A stretch of 9,369 bases of DNA. Source: Actinomycetes bacterium (lineage in GTDB: Bacteria > Actinomycetota > Acidimicrobiia > Acidimicrobiales > RAAP-2). The stretch lies in contig JAKAZC010000091.1 of NCBI GenBank assembly GCA_021826655.1, forward strand, positions 1-9,369. The letters are read 5' to 3'. Below the pieces are notes generated by a model. The model did no database searches. It had not been told where the DNA came from and worked only from the letters and a program-made list of their open reading frames with translations. The translations under genes and the position numbers were made by a program. Shown here one piece after another: positions 6,680 through 9,369 of the stretch. The stretch's first letter is position 1, and each line of letters begins with the position of its first letter.

Positions 6680-7146
6680 CGGCTCCACCGGGCCGCGCTG
6701 TAGGCGACGAGTGCGGTGCGCCAACGGGCCAGGCCGGCGAAGGCCTCCTCGGTCGCGGCGGTGTCGTCCATGGCGTCGGTCACGACGCGCAGGCGGGCCT
6801 CGATGGCCGCGTCGGCCGCGCCGAGCAGCGCCAGCCCCGACGGGGTGAGCGCGTGGCCCACCTGGCGGCGGTCGCCCGCCACCGGATGGCGCTCGACCAG
6901 CCCACGGGTCACGAGACCGTCGACCACCGCGGTGACGGTCGGCGGTCGCACGGCCAGCCGCTCGGCCAGGACCGAGGAGACGGCCGAGTGCTCGTCGAGC
7001 AGGCCGAGGATCCGGTACTGCGGCAGGGACAGCTCGACGGTGCCCAGCCCGATCTCGACCTGTTTGGCCAGCCACGCCGCGGTCCGGCCGACGGTACGGC
7101 GGTCGACCGCGACGGTGTTCGGGGGGGCACTCGATTCGGGGGTCAC
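6676..7146 (-). CDS. MarR-family transcriptional regulator of the ABC exporter operon
   Basis: This 156-residue winged-helix protein fits the usual MarR length (about 140-160). The pattern is a dimerisation helix, LSLPQYRILGLLDEH (39-53), an HTH with SSVLAERLAVRPPTVTAVVDGL (about 57-78, recognition helix about 68-80), then RGLVERHPVAGDRRQVGHALTPSG (81-104), where D92-R93-R94 is the conserved wing-tip DRR. MarR proteins act as dimers, usually repressors that release DNA on binding small phenolic, lipophilic or oxidising ligands. The start is GTG (bases 7146-7144), chosen because a -10 box lies 6 bases before it; an ATG two bases upstream is out of frame and is followed at once by a stop. It is the first gene of the operon, its TGA overlapping the first ABC start, which strongly suggests it controls this exporter and itself. 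The divergent M20 gene shares the intergenic region and may also be controlled. The ligand cannot be inferred. Confidence 0.92.
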   Translation of the reverse strand: MTPESSAPPNTVAVDRRTVGRTAAWLAKQVEIGLGTVELSLPQYRILGLLDEHSAVSSVLAERLAVRPPTVTAVVDGLVTRGLVERHPVAGDRRQVGHALTPSGLALLGAADAAIEARLRVVTDAMDDTAATEEAFAGLARWRTALVAYSAARWSR

Positions 7147-7159
7147 ATAGTTAGACTAT
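7147..7159. promoter_or_regulatory. Short dyad overlapping the marR -10 box, candidate MarR operator
   Basis: ATAGT (7147-7151) and ACTAT (7155-7159) are inverted around a 3-base centre, giving a 13-base AT-rich dyad in otherwise GC-rich DNA. It covers the -10 box and reaches the start codon of marR, so a dimer bound here would block its promoter. The location fits autorepression by a MarR protein. The 5-base arms are short and the AT content is partly explained by the -10 box itself. Confidence 0.35.
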
Positions 7160-7181
7160 CGAACGAACGCGGTCCTCCGAA
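7153..7181 (-). promoter_or_regulatory. Leaderless promoter of the marR-ABC-ABC operon
   Basis: On the minus strand, TTCGGA (7181-7176, weak -35, three of six matches to TTGACA), a 17-base spacer and TAGTCT (7158-7153, -10) are followed after exactly 6 bases by the GTG of marR. This puts the predicted transcription start on the first base of the start codon, so the mRNA would have no leader. The -10 box is clear; the -35 is tentative. Confidence 0.55.
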
Positions 7182-7184
7182 CGG

Positions 7185-7229
7185 GGTCCCCGCGGCCGCG
7201 CCGACGGGTCGCCCCGGCCGCGGGGGACC
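7185..7229. repeat. Long imperfect inverted repeat in the divergent marR/M20 intergenic region
   Basis: GGTCCCCGCGGCCG (7185-7198) matches the reverse complement of 7215-7229 (CGGCCGCGGGGGACC) over 14 pairs with one extra G, leaving a 16-base loop. It lies between the two divergent -10 boxes. A terminator is unlikely there for either gene; a cruciform, a second regulator site or GC-driven chance are the options. Immediately after it, CCCGGGG occurs twice in tandem (7231-7244). No known protein site is recognised. Confidence 0.45.
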
Positions 7230-7254
7230 GCCCGGGGCCCGGGGCCGTCCTGTC

Positions 7255-7260
7255 TAGGCT
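7255..7260 (+). promoter_or_regulatory. -10 box of a leaderless promoter for the M20 peptidase gene
   Basis: TAGGCT (7255-7260) is followed after exactly 6 bases by ATG 7267, the spacing that puts transcription start on the A of the start codon. There is no Shine-Dalgarno sequence in front of the ATG and no recognisable -35 in the GC-rich stretch upstream. It supports ATG 7267 over the second ATG at 7273. Confidence 0.55.
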
Positions 7261-7266
7261 CGCCGG

Positions 7267-8709
7267 ATGACCATGGGATTCCGCCGCCAGGACGCCGTCG
7301 ACCATGCCCGTGCACGGTGGCGGTCCGACGTGCTGCCGCTGCTCGTGACCTTCGGCCGCATCCCCAACCTGTCGCCGGACTTCGACCCCGGGTGGCGGGA
7401 GGCCGGGCACATGGACCGTGCCGCCGACATGGTGGCCGCCTGGGCCTCGGCCCGCGACCTCCCCGGCGCGACGGTCGAGGTGGTCCGCCTGCCCGGGCTG
7501 ACCCCGACTGTGCTCGTCGACATCCCCCCGTCCGACCACGAGGCGACCGGCACCGTGCTCCTCTACGGCCACATCGACAAGCAGCCCCCGATCGACGGCT
7601 GGACGGCCGGCCGCGGACCGTGGACGCCGGTGGTCGAGGGCGACTGGCTGTTCGCCCGTGGGGTGGCCGATGACGGCTACGCGCTCCCCTCCGCGCTGCT
7701 GGCGGTCGAGGCGGTGGCGGCCGCCGGCGGGCGGCACGGGCGAGTGGTCGTCCTGGCCGAGGGGTCAGAGGAGAGCGGCAGTCCCCACCTGCTCGCGGTG
7801 CTGTCCCACCTGGCCGACCGGATCGGCACCCCCGACCTGGTACTCGCCCTCGACTCCGGCAGCCCGACCTACGACCGGCTGTGGGTCACCACGTCGCTGC
7901 GCGGCGCACTGGTGGGCACCCTGACCGTCCGGGTCCTCGACCACGGGGTCCACAGCGGCGAGGCCGGCGGCGTGGTCCCCTCCTCCTTCCGGATCGCCCG
8001 GCTGCTCCTCGACCGGATCGAGGACGCGGGCTCCGGCGACGTCGTGGTGCCCGAGCTGTGCGTCGAGCCGCCGGCCTGGGCGCCTGCCGCGGCCCGCGAG
8101 CAGGCGGCCGCACTCGACGCGGCCGGGTCCGGCGCCTCGCCGTTCCCGGTGGCCCCCGGGCTGGTGCTCGAGGGCGCCGACGGCGCCGACCGGGCCCTGC
8201 GCAACGGGTGGCGGGCGTCGGTGGCGGTGGTGGGCGCGGACGGGATGCCGCCCCCGGCCGAGGCCGGCTCGGTGCTCCGGCCGTACACGTCCCTCAAGCT
8301 CGTCGTCCGGATCCCGCCGACCGTCGACGCGACGGTGGCGACCGACGGGCTGGCCCGGGCCCTGACCACCGATCCGCCCTACGGCGCGGAGGTCACCTGG
8401 GCGCCGGGCCAGGCGTCGGGAGGGTGGGCGGCCGGGCCGCTCGCCCCGTGGCTGGCCGACGGGCTGGCGGCGGCGTCGCAGGCCGCCTTCGGCAATCCGC
8501 CGGCCCGGCTGGGGGAGGGTGGCACCATCCCGTTCATGGGTTGGCTCGCGGCGCGCTTCCCCCGGGCGCAGATCCTGGCCGCCGGCGTGCTCGGTCCCGG
8601 TTCGAACGCCCACGGCCCCGACGAGGGACTCCACCTGCCGACCGCCGAGCGGCTCACCGGGGCCCTGGCCGTGGTGCTCGACGCCCACGCCGGCCGGCCG
8701 GCCGGGTAG
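7267..8709 (+). CDS. M20-family metallopeptidase (dipeptidase/carboxypeptidase-like)
   Basis: This 480-residue di-zinc hydrolase matches the usual M20 length (about 450-480). Catalytic-domain residues appear in the right order: H102 and D104 in YGHIDKQP, D135 in RGVADDGY, general base E168 and ligand E169 in EGSEESGS, D196 in LALDSG, and the last ligand H449 in GPGSNAHGPDE. The inserted dimerisation domain (about 208-380) has H229-S-G followed by GG, the His that reaches into the partner's active site in carnosinase-like enzymes. GEGGTIPFM (416-424) is the usual substrate-side loop. The DDGY in place of the common DDKG is, as I recall, typical of one M20 subgroup and does not remove a metal ligand. 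Family members cut dipeptides, N-acyl amino acids or similar amides in the cytoplasm; the exact substrate is unknown. No signal peptide. The gene is leaderless and divergent from marR, sharing its control region, so a link to the ABC exporter's substrate is possible. It converges on the esterase gene with a 77-base gap. Confidence 0.92.
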   Translation: MTMGFRRQDAVDHARARWRSDVLPLLVTFGRIPNLSPDFDPGWREAGHMDRAADMVAAWASARDLPGATVEVVRLPGLTPTVLVDIPPSDHEATGTVLLYGHIDKQPPIDGWTAGRGPWTPVVEGDWLFARGVADDGYALPSALLAVEAVAAAGGRHGRVVVLAEGSEESGSPHLLAVLSHLADRIGTPDLVLALDSGSPTYDRLWVTTSLRGALVGTLTVRVLDHGVHSGEAGGVVPSSFRIARLLLDRIEDAGSGDVVVPELCVEPPAWAPAAAREQAAALDAAGSGASPFPVAPGLVLEGADGADRALRNGWRASVAVVGADGMPPPAEAGSVLRPYTSLKLVVRIPPTVDATVATDGLARALTTDPPYGAEVTWAPGQASGGWAAGPLAPWLADGLAAASQAAFGNPPARLGEGGTIPFMGWLAARFPRAQILAAGVLGPGSNAHGPDEGLHLPTAERLTGALAVVLDAHAGRPAG

Positions 8710-8712
8710 TAG

Positions 8713-8783
8713 CGGGGAGCGCGCCCCGGTCCAGGTGTCGATCGACCGTGGGGGCGACCCGCCGCCACCGGGGAGGAGCCCGG
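8713..8783. terminator. Convergent gap with two short GC hairpins, weak terminator candidates
   Basis: The 77-base gap between the M20 stop and the esterase stop holds two possible 5-bp stems: CGGGG/CCCCG (8713-8717 with 8724-8728) and CCGGG/CCCGG (8768-8772 with 8779-8783), each with a 6-base loop. Neither has a T-tract. A terminator is expected between convergent genes, but these stems are short enough to arise by chance in such GC-rich DNA. Confidence 0.22.
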
Positions 8784-8786
8784 GGA

Positions 8787-9368
8787 CTACCGCCCGCTCC
8801 GGTGCCATGTCGTCCGGGCGAAGAAGGCGAGCATCAGCCCGGTGGCACTGACCGCCTCGGTGGTCGGGCCGAACTCCCCGGTCGGCAGTGCCACCGGTGA
8901 TCCGGGCCACGTGTGCCCGCCCCCGACCACGGTGTCGAGCGTCACCGAGCTGCCGCGACCGCACCGCCCCCAGGAGCTCCGCACGATCCCCGGGGCCGGG
9001 TGGGTGACCCGAGGTGTGGGCGCGCACCGGTCGAGCCGTGCCCATGCGGTCGAATTCGATACGGCGCCGACCACGGGCACACCCGGCACCGACCGACCGG
9101 TCGCACCGTCCGCATACGGGACGATCGGGTCCGCCGTCCCGTGGAATGCGAGCACGGGGACCGGTCCGGTGCAGGGCCGGATCAGGTACTCGGCCGCAAC
9201 CAGGCCGATGGCCGCCAGGTGGTTGCCTGGGTCGCAGGCCATGAGGGCGGAGAACTCCGAGCCGAGCGAGTATCCCGCCGCGTAGAGGCGGTCCCGGTCG
9301 ACGCAGTAGCGGCTCCCCAGATCCGCGACGAGCGCCGTCACCAACCGCTGGTCGGCCGTCGGGGTGCC
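8787..9368 (-). CDS. LpqC/PHB-depolymerase-like alpha/beta-hydrolase esterase, C-terminal part (5' truncated by window edge)
   Basis: 193 residues of a larger protein read in from the right edge on the minus strand and end at TAG 8789-8787. It is an alpha/beta hydrolase of the COG3509 group (poly(3-hydroxybutyrate) depolymerase / feruloyl-esterase-like, LpqC). The full triad is visible: nucleophile Ser in AAGYSLGSE (visible residue 34), Asp in HGTADPIVPY (80) and His in GGGHTWPGS (152). The SNSTAWARLDRCAPTP and WGRCGRGSSVTLD segments fit the family, and five Cys (near residues 22, 45, 66, 115 and 136) suggest disulfides and an exported protein. The open frame continues to the edge as GTPTADQRLVTALV, so the TTG at 9344 is not taken as the start; about 100 or more N-terminal residues, including any signal peptide, are outside. 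Relatives hydrolyse short-chain esters, PHB or plant phenolic esters; the substrate is not decided here. Confidence 0.88.
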   Translation of the reverse strand, partial: GTPTADQRLVTALVADLGSRYCVDRDRLYAAGYSLGSEFSALMACDPGNHLAAIGLVAAEYLIRPCTGPVPVLAFHGTADPIVPYADGATGRSVPGVPVVGAVSNSTAWARLDRCAPTPRVTHPAPGIVRSSWGRCGRGSSVTLDTVVGGGHTWPGSPVALPTGEFGPTTEAVSATGLMLAFFARTTWHRSGR

Positions 9369-9369
9369 C

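Noticed and set aside
6680..7075. Extension of the first ABC subunit upstream of ATG 6679
   Set aside because: It overlaps marR almost entirely and encodes Arg/Gly/Pro-rich sequence. ATG 6679 in the ATGA overlap starts a sensible N-terminus.
7231..7244. Tandem CCCGGGG x2 as a regulatory repeat
   Set aside because: Two 7-mers made only of G and C in DNA this GC-rich are expected by chance; noted only with the nearby inverted repeat.
1..9369. CRISPR arrays, insertion sequences, tRNA/rRNA genes, riboswitches
   Set aside because: No regularly spaced repeats, transposase frames, tRNA-like cloverleaf or rRNA segments were seen. Composition is even across the window, with no sign of recent transfer.

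Overview
The window is very GC-rich, with G or C at most third codon positions. Several things point to the Actinomycetota: a TIGR03086-type (mycothiol/DinB-like) protein, GTG starts, and three promoters whose -10 box (TAGGTT, TAGGCT, TAGTCT) lies 6-7 bases before the start codon, as expected for leaderless mRNAs. An uncultured or marine lineage such as the Acidimicrobiia is a guess; nothing here fixes the class. Coding is dense. The longest non-coding stretch is about 120 bases (7147-7266), so no gap exceeds 300 bases.

Left part, plus strand (1-2718). The 3' end of a TrpB2-type tryptophan synthase beta chain enters from the left edge and ends at a hairpin. A small TIGR03086-family protein follows with its own leaderless promoter. 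Next comes a 520-residue FAD-dependent oxidoreductase of the phytoene-desaturase/PYROXD2-like superfamily (COG1233), starting at GTG behind a purine-rich ribosome-binding site. An 8-bp-stem hairpin spans its stop codon at the convergent junction with the next operon.

Middle part, minus strand (7146 down to 2742). This is a compact three-gene operon: a MarR-type regulator, then ABC half-exporter 1, then ABC half-exporter 2. Both junctions are ATGA overlaps. The two ABC subunits form an asymmetric pair. Subunit 1 has a degenerate Walker B (Asp instead of the catalytic Glu) and an Asp in the Q-loop, but a perfect LSGGQ. Subunit 2 has intact Walker B and Q-loop, but a degenerate LSSGE signature. 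This is the pattern of heterodimeric exporters with one active and one degenerate ATP site (TM287/288, LmrCD and BmrCD types). The MarR protein probably controls the operon through a small dyad that overlaps its own -10 box.

Right part. Divergent from marR, and sharing its 120-base intergenic region, is an M20-family metallopeptidase with all metal ligands and catalytic residues visible. It converges on a truncated minus-strand gene for an LpqC/poly(3-hydroxybutyrate)-depolymerase-like esterase that runs off the right edge.

The best candidate for a functional unit is the divergent M20 peptidase / MarR-ABC-ABC cluster. Its substrate cannot be read from the sequence. I found no mobile element, CRISPR array, tRNA or rRNA.
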